From the NCBI GenBank assembly GCA_033439265.1, contig JAVTVX010000031.1, forward strand, positions 3,085,501-3,149,500: DNA of 64,000 nt. Direction: 5' to 3'. Both the position numbers and the translations under genes were made by a program. Positions 1 through 12,750 of this stretch are shown in pieces. Numbering within the stretch: position 1 is the first letter of the stretch; each line of letters opens with the position of its first letter. Below the pieces are notes generated by a model. That model saw only the letters and a list, made by a program, of their open reading frames with translations, was not told the origin of the DNA and made no database searches. Source of the DNA: Dillenia suffruticosa. Its lineage: Eukaryota; Streptophyta; Magnoliopsida; Dilleniales; Dilleniaceae.

Positions 1-829
1 ACACAATCGTTGGATGAGTGGATGAGCGGAGTTAGTGTCATAATATAAAATTATTATAATTATGATTATTAATATTAATTTAAATAATATTAGTGAAATA
101 TGAAATATTATGTTAAAGGTATTTTCCAATATTAGTAATTTTAAATAATGTTACATATAAAATTAGTGGTTGGGTGGAATTTGAGTTAATTTGATTGAAT
201 TGTGTCGGGGTATTAACGGGTATTAATGATATTAATCTCAATGGTACACATGGATGAGGGTTCATCTCTAACAGGGCAATAACAGGAGTTGGGAAGGCAC
301 ATCTCCTATCCTTTCCTATTTCTTCTTCAATTTTCTCTACGATTAGTTTATGATATAATTTAATTTAATGTAATTAATTAAATTTCATGTAATTTCTTTA
401 GTTTTTATCATTATTAATTTAAATAAAAATATTAGTAATTTAAATAATTTAAATAATATTATGAGATTTCAGAGTTATTTAAATATTTTAGAATTAGCTT
501 CAAATGCAATTTAATATTATTTATGGGATTGACAAAAGAACTCATTTGAATTGTTTTGCTTTTCCAATAACATAATAACTAATGTACAAATATAATTAAT
601 TATATCAACATAATTAAATAATATTAAATATTATGTAATTAATTATACCAATATAATTAATTATACCATTTCATTTCATAATTTCAAATTATAACACTAT
701 ATTATCTAATAATTTAATAATTGATTAATAAATTTTCAAAAATATAACACTACATTATATAAATTACTAATTTCATATATCATAAATGGTCATAATTAGC
801 ATAGCTCAGGGTTCACCGCATGTGTGGTA
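1..829. other. AT-rich intergenic DNA
   Basis: No gene is visible. The stretch is dominated by short runs such as ATTAATTTAAATAATATTA, which recur in the duplicated block that follows. Confidence 0.6.
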
Positions 830-1765
830 CCATGTGCGTAGGACCGCAGGCATGCTTATACGCACATGTGCACCTCTGCTATCGTGGATATGTGCACCAC
901 CCGGACAAAATCATATTTCTCAATTATAAAATCTAAAATATGAATGAAGTATAGTGATATATATGGTGTAATTAATATTATTAATTTAAATAATATAATG
1001 ATATAAAATTAAACATGGTATGTATATGGTATGTACTAATATATAAGTCGCATAATATGTAGAAATAATAGAGTAATATCATGTAACAATTAGATGAAAT
1101 GTAGTAATAATATATTAATAGCAGGTAATAATCGAATGAAATGTTGTAAGTGATTTTTTTCAACAACGTACGTAATATTTAATAAAACAAATGTGTAATG
1201 AAAAAGGGGATAAAGATAAAGATAAAAAATGGGTAAAAATAAAAAAAATGTGAAAAACTGAAAAAAATAAAAAATAAAAAAGTTTAGATTTTTGAAAATT
1301 TGTTTGTGAAAAAAAATGACGAATTTTTAAATTTTGTTTGTAAAAATGATATAAGTGTGGGATCGTGTACGCGGTCCGCACACATGTGCACATGTGCACC
1401 TCTGCCACCGCCTACATGTGCACCGCCCTGTCCGTTATTGAGCGAAATCACATTCCTCGATTATAAAATCTAAATATTAATTAAGTACAATAATAGTATA
1501 ATTAATATTATTAATTTAAATAATATAATGATATGAAATTAAACATATGTATGAAATGTAGAAATATAGTAATATGAGGTAACAATTGTCATGGTAATAG
1601 CTAAAATAAAAACACAAAACTAATAATGTAATAATGAAAAAAGACGGTAAAGATACAAAAGTGATATAATAATAAAAAATGACGTTAAAGAGTAAAAGAG
1701 TGGAAAAAGTAGAAAAAAATGACAGGATTTTAAAATTTTGCTTATAAAAATGACAGTCAAATAAT
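830..1765. repeat. Diverged tandem duplication with GC-rich palindromic core
   Basis: Two diverged copies follow each other, about 830-1350 and 1360-1765. Each starts with a GC-rich block containing CACATGTGCACCTCTGC, followed by TATAAAATCTAAA, then ATTAATTTAAATAATATAATGATAT, split here as ATTAATTTAAATAATATA and ATGATAT, and finally an A-rich tail with AAAAATGAC motifs. The short ORFs in this block are low-complexity and are not credible genes. Confidence 0.7.
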
Positions 1766-4054
1766 TAAACCAAATACTATAAATCATCTCGTGCAAACCA
1801 TCAAAGCCTTTCCTTCCCTCCAGAAGCTCTCCTCCCCTCAAAATTCTCAAAATTTCTAACTTAACTAAAATCTTATTCCTATCAAATATTTTTAATCAAA
1901 AATTGAAAGTTTTACTCTCCTAACCCATATACACCTCTCATTCAAGTTTTCATTGAAACATTTTATAACATATATTCAAAAAGTCTACAAAATGAACGAT
2001 TTATAAAGTTTTATCAAAATGTAATCACATTTTTTAAAATGAAAAGTCATTCTGGGTTCCACTGCATTCCAAAAATTTTTAATTTTTTTGACTATAAATA
2101 TAATATGGGATAAATATTGGATGAAGTAAACAGCTGATCACGAAGAATGATAACCATCCCAAAAACAAGTTGAGTATGAAGAAACTCAATCATCCCAAGA
2201 TGTTACCCCAATTTTGATTTAAAAATAAACAGATCATTTTATTTTAAGATAATTAGTAATTATCCGTTTTTAATTTTTTTGTTTCGAACAGTTGTCAAGA
2301 AATGTAGAGACTCAATGCACTATCAAGAAGTTTGGAACTTAAAAAAAGGAAAATGCATAATGGTTTAAATGAATGAATTAAATCAACCAATAACAATGGA
2401 TGGTACAATCTTTACCGGATTCTTTGACTTTATGTCCGAGTGCATTCGATTGCTCTAATAAACTATAAGATTTGGTATCACATACCAACAGAGTATAATA
2501 AAAACATATTGAAAATTGTATAGATATATAGTTTTTATTACTCAATCGCATAATTGTATAGATGAAAATTAATATATCTAATTTTATTTTTTATATATTT
2601 CGATTGTAGTCAAAGATTACTTTCAGACCACTTAGAGATTATACTAAAAAATGAGTTATTGGAAATTTGTGTAACAAATGAAAGAGTTTTAAAAATACTC
2701 TGAAATAAAAATGGTTCGATAATTCAATTGAAATAAATGAAAATATCAAGAGAATAGAAAATAAAATATTTGATTCGAATCATTACAAAAAGTTTGTTAT
2801 TTTATGGTTGAGTGATAAAGGAAAGATATAAGTTAATAATTTTTCTTACTTCTATTATTCATTTGTATTATAATACTTTTTTCTCTATACTAGGAAATTA
2901 TTAACAAAAAATTTAGAATGTGGCACAAAGTTGGCAGATCCACATTGTTTAGAATTTAAGTCATTTGCCAAGCTCATACATGAGAATGTATTAACGATTC
3001 ATATTTATTTACAATTAATTTTACTACATAATACTTCAAAATGGTTTACTTTTATCATTACAGACGACATAATTTGTAACGAAACGTTCTAAAGCTAAAC
3101 TTTATATTATAAGTAGACCCAATCAATGGCGGTTTAATTTTTTTGAAAATATCAGAAGTTGTGGTATAGATGACTATTTTTATATAATTCTATTTGATAT
3201 GTTTATGGTACATTGATATTTGATTCATCTATTGACAATGAAGAAAAGCAAGTAGAAAGTTCAAATTTATTTTGAAAAAGTGATATCGTATATAAAGTTA
3301 AAGAGTCTGATTCGAGGGGAAAAATCATGTGTGGGAAAGTTACAACTCCAACACAACGTGTGCATTCAATCACACCTAAAAACGAAGATATAACTATTAT
3401 GATGGAACAATTAATAGAACAAAATCACAATCTTACTAATTTGGTGAGCAATGTTTCTATGCATGTTGCTATTCATACTGGAAGTAGACAACAAGATGAT
3501 TTGATGCATCTGGTTAATGAACCAAGGTTTATTGCTAGTGTTCAGATACGAATGTCATTTTTCTGATTTTCACTATATTTTTACTAATTTCACTTTTGTC
3601 TTTGAATAATAATTCAAATTTTTTATGTTGTTAGCTTTCTCCAATAATAGATGCTGGGAGTGCACATAGAAACCAACCATCATCATCATCCCAAAAGATA
3701 GTATTTTCATTTACAACCATTTTTTACGATATTCCATATAATTATATTCATTTTACTACTAGTTTTTATGAATAGATTGATATAAAAGAATGTGCATAAA
3801 GTTGGTCACCTGTATAGTTTTGATACTGCGATTGTGCTTTCAAACTGTGATGGTAATATTTTTGTGATTGAAATGAACATTTTTAGCTTGAGTATCTCAG
3901 AAGATATATTGTTGTAGGATATGCAATCTTTTTTTTTTTTTATCTTATATGTATCCTACTAATATATCAATCATTCTCGTAAATTAATACAAGAATTACG
4001 TTTATATTATTTTTGTAATTTTTTATTTTATAATCTCTACACCATATTAAAAAA
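1766..4054. other. Intergenic DNA, nothing recognised
   Basis: AT-rich sequence with no recognisable domain, RNA gene or terminal repeat. An ORF of 79 codons at 3327-3566 (+) has no motif I recognise and could be a fragment of an unknown mobile element. Confidence 0.5.
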
Positions 4055-5114
4055 ACCGTCACTATTGATGTCATGTGTAACCTGGTGATAAAATATACTA
4101 ATATTTCCTAACACTTATGATGATAACCGCTTTCCTAACATTGTAATAACCAATGATAAAAAGGTAGTAATCTTTCCAAATACTTTTGGTAAGTGATGAT
4201 AAAAGGCAGTACAATTCCTAAAACTTGTGGTCACCGATAATATAATATAGTAATTTATACTAACATAAAAGATAATAATTTTTTCTAATATTTTTCTAAT
4301 CAAACCAACGACAAAGAGTAAATTTTCTAATATTTGTAATAACCAATGATAAAAATAATAACATTTCTTGACATTTGTAGTAACGGATGATACAAGATTT
4401 ATACTAAAATATGTAGTAACCAATCGATGATACAAGATAAAAATTTATACTAAGATATGTGTTAATCGACAGTAAAAATTATTTTCTTTAATTGACAATA
4501 AAAGGTAGTAATACTTTATAATACTTGTAGTAACCAATGATATAAGATGGTAACTTATACTAACATATGTGGTAACTGATAAAAAAGTTAGTAATATTTC
4601 CTAACCCTTTTCTAACTCATGATAAAAGAGAGTAATATTTCCTAACACTTGAGATAATTGACGATACAAGACATTAAGTTATACTAATACATATGATAAT
4701 TGACGATAAGACTGTAATTGTTCCCAATGCTTTTTCTAACCGACGATAATAAAAGATAGTAATTGTTCCTAACACTTGTAATAACGACGATAAACCCTAA
4801 TAACATTTTTTAACACTTGTGTAACTAATAATAAAAAGGTAGTTTGTAATACCTGTGATATCCGATAATAAAAGATAATAACATTTACTAGAATGTGATA
4901 ACCAATGATAAAAGATAGTAGCATTTCTTAACATATGTAGTAACCGATAATAAATAGTAGTAATATTTCTTAACAGTCATAGTGAATGACAATAAAAGTA
5001 AAAACATTTCCTAATATATATGATAACTGATGATAAAAGGTAGTAACTTTTACTAATACTTTTGAAACCCATCATAAAAGATAGTAATTTTTACTAATAT
5101 TTTTCTAACCGTCT
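4055..5114. repeat. Degenerate minisatellite, units of roughly 40-50 bp
   Basis: About 1 kb consists of diverged copies of a unit that reads approximately GATAAAAGGTAGTAATATTTCC followed by TAACACTTGTGGTAACCGAT, given here in two parts. The phrases GATAAAAG, GTAGTAA, TTTCCTAACA and GTAACC recur in the same order throughout. Unit length varies and the copies differ by many substitutions and small indels, so the array looks old. The minus-strand ORFs over it are by-products of the repeat. Confidence 0.8.
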
Positions 5115-7482
5115 GTATAGATACAGGACATGGTCCAACGGTAACAAAAATTACCAGAATAGAATTATCCCAAATGGTGTATAGCCAACTAAAGGTCCAT
5201 CCATTGGAGAAAGTTCTGTCGACAGTCTTAGTGGATTTAGCAGACATCTGGATAGGGTATTTGTTTTGTAGTGAAGAACAAAGCATGTTAGTGGTACTCT
5301 TTCACCATTTCTCTAAATAAATAAAAAATGAAAAACTAAAATATAAATCTCAATATTAAAAATAAAATCTAGGACAGTGTGTGGACAAAATTTGAATACA
5401 TAGTAAAAAGCAGGTTAATATGGGGTGTATGCGTAAGAAAGGGAGGGAGTGAAAGGAAAGGGCGAGAGAGTAGAAGGACCTAAGTATAAAAAAACCTTTT
5501 TTTCATGCATTTTATCTCAATTTTCATGTTTGAAATTCATAATTTGCATGAGTTTAGTTGTGGATGTAACCATTCAATAATGTAATGTACGTGTAAAGTT
5601 TAACCTTATCCTTAAGGTTTTGATAGAAGTGTTGACTAATAGGTTTGACTTAATAAGGTTTTAAATAAATTGATAAAGTTGGAGACGAGAAAGATTATTT
5701 GACACAAAGAAATGTAAGTTGGGTTTTACGAAAAATTGACAGAGTTAGAATGACTAGCGTTTATGGCCAAGAGGTTCAAGATCTCTTAAAATATCACTTA
5801 TAAAAATTCCCAATGTCTCCCTATTGGCAACCACAATCGAATTACTACCGGCAACCGAAAGGTCCACCAACAATCAAGATCTCCCTCCCTTTTCCTATTT
5901 CTCTCAATTTGTCGGTCTCTTTCTTTCTCTTTCATCATTTCTTAGTCTCTTAATCTTGCACTATCTCCTCGATCCCTTATCTTTTCTTTAAGCCACAGGC
6001 AATGATCAACATTGGTAACTCTAACAAAGTTCTTTGGTTCTCTCTCTCTCTTAGTTTTAGTCTCGATCTTTCTCTCTTTCTTTCTAATATCATCATCGCC
6101 TTGCCAACATCATATTCAACCCCCTACGAATCCAAAGATACCATCACTACTATTAGCACCAGCGCCATCAATGCCCTCTTCATCTCTAGTTATGAAAGTA
6201 AGAGTAATTTCCCTTTCACCTCTTTTCTCTATTCAAAACATTAGACCTAAACCTTTTTCCTTACATCTGCAAGGCTCTTTAATTCTCCAAGTTATTTTCG
6301 AAAGAAACTCCCAAGTTCAAAGAGGATTTGAAGGCCTATGAAAGACCTTGTTCTTCTCTTTCATTTCAAGTCGAGTGTGTGAATAGTTGAATTATGATTT
6401 TAGGAGGTTCTCCGAGGTCTTCTTCAAACAACCTCTTGACTTATCAGAGAATTATAAGAGGTTGTTTTCCAAGCAAATTCAAAGGATTAGGGTGTATTTT
6501 TAAAACATGAGGTCACAACAAATCTGTAACCTTTCTCTCATTTAAAGCTGTAAGTTTTATTTCCTTCCTCCTCTTTTTATAATTTTTGCGCTTAATTCCC
6601 TCTCCCTCATTTGAATTTTTCCCTTACAAGCAAAAAGTGTCATTTGACAGCAAAGATTGCATTTCTGGAAGGGACTTGAGTAGCCAAATAGCAATAAAAT
6701 CATCCTTTTTCTAACTTATGTTTCAGCCAAGTCTTGAATATGTTGATCTTAATTTTTACACCTTTTAATTCCTTTCAAATTTTGAATTTTTGTAGTCTCT
6801 TGATTTTTGAATGTTTAGTGATGTTCTAATATGTTTTTCATAGAATAGATCTTTTAAATTCTGTTTAACTTGGGTATCCTCTCTTGACCTCATTTTCTAT
6901 TATACAATAACACACCTAACCCTAAACACGTCATTTTTTATTATACATGTATAAATAATAAATTATGTTGTCGTCTCTTAGTTTTCTATGTTTTGTGGTT
7001 ATGTAAGTATAAGATAAATGATGTAATTGAGTTTTAAGATAAAAAATTATGAAATTTGACAATTAAAAACATGTTTTATATAGGATTATTCAAACATCTG
7101 AGGGTTAAGATGGATCTCCAATGAATTGAGCTTATAAAGACAAATATTTTGCATGCTTGTGTGCTTTTATTTTAGATATCATATTGTCCTAAATTAATAC
7201 ATAAGTTTAGTCGGTCTTAAATGATTGAGGCATAAAAATTTCTCATTGAACTATTAGGATTCAAAGTGAATTTAGCTTATATAATATGAAATATGCTTAT
7301 ATAATAATATAGTTTAAGTTAAGCCATGGATAATAATATTTTTTTCCTAAAAGCCTATAGGATTTTGGCGATTTGCCTTACGAATGACAACTCGAGTATA
7401 GTTTTGGTTTTTTATGAATTGAGCATTATTTTACATTTTCCTCTATGGTCTATGTTATTACATCTATAGTTACACTATAAAA
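5115..7482. other. Intergenic DNA, nothing firm
   Basis: CT-rich tracts at about 5880-6100 look like a plant 5' leader, and two overlapping ORFs (6002-6341, +) lie in them. Their translations are serine/leucine-rich products of the CT repeats with no recognisable domain, so no gene is called. Confidence 0.4.
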
Positions 7483-7935
7483 AAAGGAGCGGCTTAGCAA
7501 CGCCATTATCGATAGGTCAAAAACGCATCACAAATAACCTTTTCAGAATAGCATTACTAAAGATTGCTCATGTCACCAACCTTATGCGATGCGAAGGTGG
7601 TGGTCATAGAAAGCATCTGAAAATGTTGCAACGCCTTCTCCAACCATCACAAATTTCCAACAGCTATACTCTCCTGCAAGAGGCATTGTTGTAGGTTGTA
7701 ACGAAATTTGCGAGGGCATCATCATAAAAATTTTGACTCTCGAGTAATCAAACATTTTGACATCGCACACTTTGCAACGAGGTAAGTCGTCACTATAGTA
7801 GCATCACAAATTTTTCTATGATTTTGTTACGACGTGTTCTAACATTGTAAATGTTGCGACAACTTATACGTTGCAAATTAGCTGTCACAATTTTTGTGAC
7901 AACCTGTTATGCATTACTAACAGGTGTCGTACTTT
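7483..7935. mobile_element. CACTA-type transposon end (fragment)
   Basis: The block opens with CACTATAAAAAAAGG, which matches the CACTA terminal consensus of CMC/EnSpm elements. It continues with the expected subterminal composition: many short dispersed GCAACG, TTGCGAC, CATCACAAAT and GTTACGACG motifs on both strands. I did not find the partner end (TTTTTTATAGTG-like) nearby or any transposase sequence, so this is probably a truncated or very short non-autonomous copy. Confidence 0.55.
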
Positions 7936-8852
7936 ATTAAAAAGACATTTTTTATTTATACCAATGATCGTTAATTATTATTAAACTAACAATAATAAAA
8001 AATAAGAGAAAGTATATGATTTTTTTAATTTAAAATAAATATTTATACTCAAATATTAAAAAATTAGAAAATCAAAATAATAAAGAAGAATTGTTCATGG
8101 ACCATCATCACGGGCTACATCAAAATAAGCTAAGATATCAAGAGTCAGGCTGATGGACATCTAGCGAGACCTAGACCTTTGGCTATATCTTTTATTTCAA
8201 GTGAGATTGCATAGATATTACTTATTAAGTCAAGTCTTCTTTTATAAATTCAATTAAATATTCTATGATAGCTTTTATATTTTCCATTCAACTAATAATA
8301 AGCTTCCTAATATATTATTGAGAAACATGAAAGTTTGGGAGTTTGAGCAAATCCTCTCATGAAACATAAATATTTTAATTTTGTAATTATAAAATTCTCA
8401 TTATGTATAGATTTTGTTTTCGTAATATCATTTTTAATTTTTTACACTTTTCGATCAATCATAATAAAATAAAATTAACCTAAATTTAAATAATAAAAAA
8501 GTGTTTCTATACTATTTACTAAGTCATAAAAGTGTGACACCCAAATGCAACAACCCAAATAGTTATGAGTTTTCATTATAACTGTTCCCTTTGACAAATA
8601 TCTTAACTCTAGATTTATCTTTAAACTCTCTCTATAACAATCTTTGTGTGAAAAATAAACTAAAATTCTTGGATTTACGCTTGATTAAGTAATATTCAAT
8701 TTCTTAGTTTAGTTTTAGACTATCAACAACTCTCATAATTACATCATTATTGCTGGCATATTCATCTTTCACGACCTTTTTCTATTTGTATTTTGTATTT
8801 TTTTGAAAATTCCAAGTTCTTGAATGTGTAAGTGCATAATTGTGGATGGAAT
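7936..8852. other. AT-rich intergenic DNA
   Basis: No gene, RNA or repeat structure recognised. Confidence 0.5.
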
Positions 8853-9244
8853 TAAAATTTTGATAATTGGATTAAAAATTATAAAAAAAAAAAAAAAAAC
8901 AAAACCAAGGATCATGATCATGAATAAGATCTCATTCTATTAGTCTCTCTTCTAAATTCTTCCATTGTCATTCAAGCACTAAAAATATATAGGTTTCCTC
9001 TCCCTTTCTCTAGGAAATTGTAGGGCTCTCTTTCTCTATTTCAAATTTTAAATTTTGATAATTTGATGAAAAATCATAAAGACAAAAAATACAAAAAAAC
9101 AAAACTAAGGATCATGATCACACAAAGATCCATTATATTAGTCTCTTTTTTAAATTTTTCTATTGTCATTCAGACAATAAAAACAAGTAGACTTTCTCTC
9201 CCTTTGTCTAAGAAATTATAGGGCTCTCTTTTTCTATTTCAAAT
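8853..9244. repeat. Tandem duplication, unit about 190-200 bp
   Basis: The two copies (about 8853-9047 and 9044-9244) share AAATTTTGATAATT, AAGGATCATGATCA, TATTAGTCTCT, TTCTATTGTCATTCA-like and TAGGGCTCTCTTT in the same order. A weaker related segment with CTCTATTTTTGATTT and AATTCCAATTATTGTTCTTGAT occurs again at about 9510-9655, matching 9220-9375. Confidence 0.75.
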
Positions 9245-9844
9245 TTAATTCTCTCATTCTGACTAAATTTTAATTCTTTATTTTATAAAACATATGATTC
9301 AAAAGAAAAAATCAATTGCAATTACTGCTCGTATTCTTGATCTTGGTGAAGAACATATTAAAAGGTAGCATATTTTTTTTTACCTATTAAAAAAAATCTA
9401 CATCTTTGAAACCCTCCAAAAAAAAAGTCATTTTTTATATTTTTTTCTTGATCTCTAAATTTTTTATTTTTAATGTCCATTTTTTTTCACTTGATCTCTA
9501 TTTAAGAAAAAGGTACGACTCTTTTCTCTATTTTTGATTTGATTTTCATTCTTTGATTAAATTTTAAATCTCTTCTAAAAGATGTTAGAGGAGAAGTTCA
9601 ATTCCAATTATTGTTCTTGATTTTAATGAAGAATAAACCATAAAAAATAACATATTTTTCACCAATTTTGAAAAAAAAATCTCCCTATTGAAATCTTCAA
9701 TCGAATTGCTGATATAAAGTTGTAGATATGTATATATTTATATAAAATATAAATAAAGTAAAGTATAAAGAAAGTAGATATTTTTTAATCATTCATTTGT
9801 ACTTTGTATGTAAAATAACATATTTATGATCTTTTTTCAATTGT

Positions 9845-9985
9845 GAGAGATGGCTGAGTGGAAAGTTCCAACCTACACGAAAGGTGTACCGATTTGGCAC
9901 TGTCTCGGAGAGAGACTCAGTGAAATAAACATGTTTTTGTGAAGATGCGGACTACCTGTACCCGGACAAAAAAACCCTGTTTGTG
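9845..9985 (+). pseudogene. Organelle-derived mosaic: tRNA-Ser 5' end fused to large-subunit rRNA fragment
   Basis: GAGAGATGGCTGAGTGG (9845-9861) matches the 5' part of plastid-type tRNA-Ser, but the anticodon arm and the rest are missing. From about 9869 the sequence is a bacterial/organellar 23S rRNA segment: GAAAGGTGTACCGAT, CACTGTCTCGGAGAGAGACT, GTGAAGATGCGGACTACCTG and CCCGGACAAAAAAACCCTGT follow in rRNA order with scattered substitutions. These are nuclear remnants of organelle DNA (NUPT/NUMT), not functional RNA genes. I favour plastid origin but cannot exclude mitochondrial 26S rRNA. The following stretch to about 10260 looks less AT-rich than its surroundings and may be more organellar DNA; that is unverified. 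Confidence 0.75.
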
Positions 9986-10269
9986 GATTCCGAACAGCTA
10001 TAATGGTCGAACCTAATAAGATAGTAATTACAACCCATGAAATATTAAGTACTTGGGCATGGACTTGGAAACCCCATATTTGCCAATAGAAATGTTGGTT
10101 AATTTTTTTGTTAATTTAATGGTTATATTTATATACGCGACAATCTCATTTCTTTCTATGGAGAAGGGAGTCCACCTTCTTTTATTTCTACATCTAGCAT
10201 CCGACTTGTACCATTGATACTAATAGGAACTGAACCATATAGCAAGGAAAAGTTTGATTCAAGGGAGAA

Positions 10270-11352
10270 AAAGAGACAAAAATTGGAATATAATTCTTTT
10301 CTATTTTTTTGTTATTTAGATCTCCCAATTTTTCATTTTTAATGTTCACGGGAATTTTTGTAATTGTTTTTTTTTCATATATTAGATTATGATAATAAGG
10401 ATTTATAATTTAGTTTCTTTGTTTGTGAATTGTCTATTTTTTTTAAAAAAAAACATGATTACATGTTCTTAATTGTACTTTCTTTTTAAACTATTTTGGT
10501 TGATCTCTTAATTTTTTATTTTTTGATTGGTTTTCATATTTTCATTTTTTGGTGAAATGTTTTTTTTCCATAATAATTGATCAATTTTTAATAATTTAAA
10601 ATTTTGTCATGATTATCTATGAGTTTTAATCACTGAATTAAAACTTTAAATCATAATAAAATGTAACTTTTATATGTGTTTTAATCTATAAATTCACGTA
10701 AACAACCTATGTGCATGATTTTATAAAAGTTACTTAGTTCATAGCAACATGATATCATAAGTTTCAAATGCATCTATTAGAGTAAAATGAAGGTGTACAA
10801 TGTGACAAGGTTAAATGAAGTAACCTATATATAAATAGAGGTTTTTAACATTTTATTTTATAATTGAAGTTCTGAATTAGAAATAAACTCATTTACTCTC
10901 TCTAGGTGTCGAATTGGATTAACTAAACTAGAGATTCCCTTTTTTTGGAGTGAATGGCAACTAGGTTTATACAATATCAGAGAAGTCCATATGTATAATA
11001 ATTTTGTTGATGAAAATAAGTATAATGGTATGTGATCATATCAAAATCATGGATACTCACAAACAACGATACCAAAATTAGCACCAACAAGTCATATTAC
11101 ATTTACAACTTGAATTTTATTTTATAATTGTCCTCAATATCAGAGAAGTCGACATGTATAATAAAAAATAACATTTTATTTTATAATTGTTCTCAATCTC
11201 ATCACATTTATTTTGGTTCGTTTATGGCTAAACTCTTGATGAGATCAAGTTGATTTTTTCATTTTGTTTAGGGTTTTATAATGTTCTTTTTTAACATTTA
11301 TTTAGTTGAATTTTGTTTTCATATTACTTAAATGAAATTTTAGAATTTCTAA
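10270..11352. other. AT-rich flank of the Copia element
   Basis: No gene is visible. The last part (TTTAGTTGAATTTTGTTTTC, then TTACTTAAATGAAATTTTAG) resembles the repeated sequence on the far side of the retrotransposon at 24030-24560. It probably belongs to the pre-insertion target. Confidence 0.5.
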
Positions 11353-12750
11353 TGTACAAATGGTGCTTTGATTATGATCATGCAAGATAATTTAAAGAAA
11401 CAAAGGTTGAACAAAATGGAAATATATAGACAATCAAGTGCTTAATGTGCGGGTTGACCTACTAAATACACAAGTCAACCCACTAAGAGTTTTATCTTAG
11501 GAAACAAACTCATTCGACTTGCCAAAACATTTAGGTCAACCCTTGCAAACCAACAAGTCGACCCATAGATAAGTCTGATTGACCTAGGCCTAGATGATCC
11601 TAGTCTCTAGCATAAACCTGTTAACCTATAGAATAGACATGTCGGCCTAGGGACATACAAAGGTCAAAATATTGAATAGGCATGTCAACCTAAGCCAAGA
11701 AAACTTTAGTCCTAAGTGAAATGATTTTGACATAAATATACTACTACTAACCTATTCAAAGAACAGGTTGACCCAATAACTAACGAGAGCTATGTTTACC
11801 GAAAGTTATGTTCATCGAGAGCTATTAAGTCAACCCAAAGGAAGGAGCTGTTGACCTGAGCCTACATATTACTCAAGTTAATACTAAATGACCATAGGTC
11901 GACCCATAGTATAGAACATATCAACCTAAGCTTGAATTGATATATTTATAAGGCCAAGTCTTAGACAGGTCAATCCTCATCCACACCAAGTTGACTTACC
12001 TTAATTAGACTCACATAATGTATTGACCAGAAGACAAACCTGTCGATGTAGGAGAACAAACCAACCTATAAAAGTTCATTTGTTGATCAAGTGAGATCAC
12101 ATGTCAACCAATTAAAGAGCCATGTCAACCAAAAATCAATTAACACTTAGGATGACTCGCTACAAGTTGACCCGCACATAAAGGTCGTTCGACGAATTTA
12201 TGGTCTAAAGTAAGAGAGTGTCAACCCATCTTTGAATAAGTCAACCATTGATGATGAAATTGCATTGAACTATCAACATACTTAATGGAAAGTTAAATGA
12301 ACATCACAAATCAGTTGACACTAGAAGTTAAATTGGCCAACCTACGTTTATAGGCCAACTTAAGAGCAAGTATGTCAAGCCTAAGAGAAATGAAATTTGC
12401 TTTACATAGGTCAACCTAAGAAGAAGAACATGTCAATCTAAACATAAACTAAGTAATTCTTACACTACATAGGTCGACCTAGGCAATGCATAGATCGACC
12501 TAGATCTAATCAAATTTGTTATTATAGCTACATGAGTCAACCCAAGAGATACATATGTTGACCTACATATTCACCAATAAGATTTTTTGGAACATAGATC
12601 GACCAAAATTGTGTATAAGTTTATGTATACTCTTTAATAAGTCGATCCTAGTAATTGATAGGTTGACCTACACTTACATTTTGTGTCTAACGAACAAAAA
12701 CTTTTTTAAAATTTTGTCAACCTAGGAATTTGATTATGTTGACCTAAAGC
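11353..12750 (+). repeat. 5' LTR of the Copia element (3' part missing)
   Basis: Starts TGTACAAATGGTGC and runs collinear with 21722 onward: both share ATGATCAT, ACAAGATAATTT, CACTAAGAGTTTT, AACCAACAAGTCGACC and dozens of later blocks. Homology stops soon after GACCTAAAGCAA, whereas the 3' copy continues for about 900 bp. The downstream third of this LTR and the primer-binding region therefore appear deleted. The sequence is studded with diverged copies of GGTCGACCTA/GGTTGACCTA. Confidence 0.8.

Noticed and set aside
6002-6341. Two overlapping + strand ORFs after a CT-rich stretch
   Set aside because: Ser/Leu-rich repeat translations, no homology recognised, no clear splice sites.
9845-9861. 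Functional tRNA-Ser gene
   Set aside because: Only the first 17 nt match; D-loop onward, anticodon and T arm are absent and replaced by rRNA sequence.
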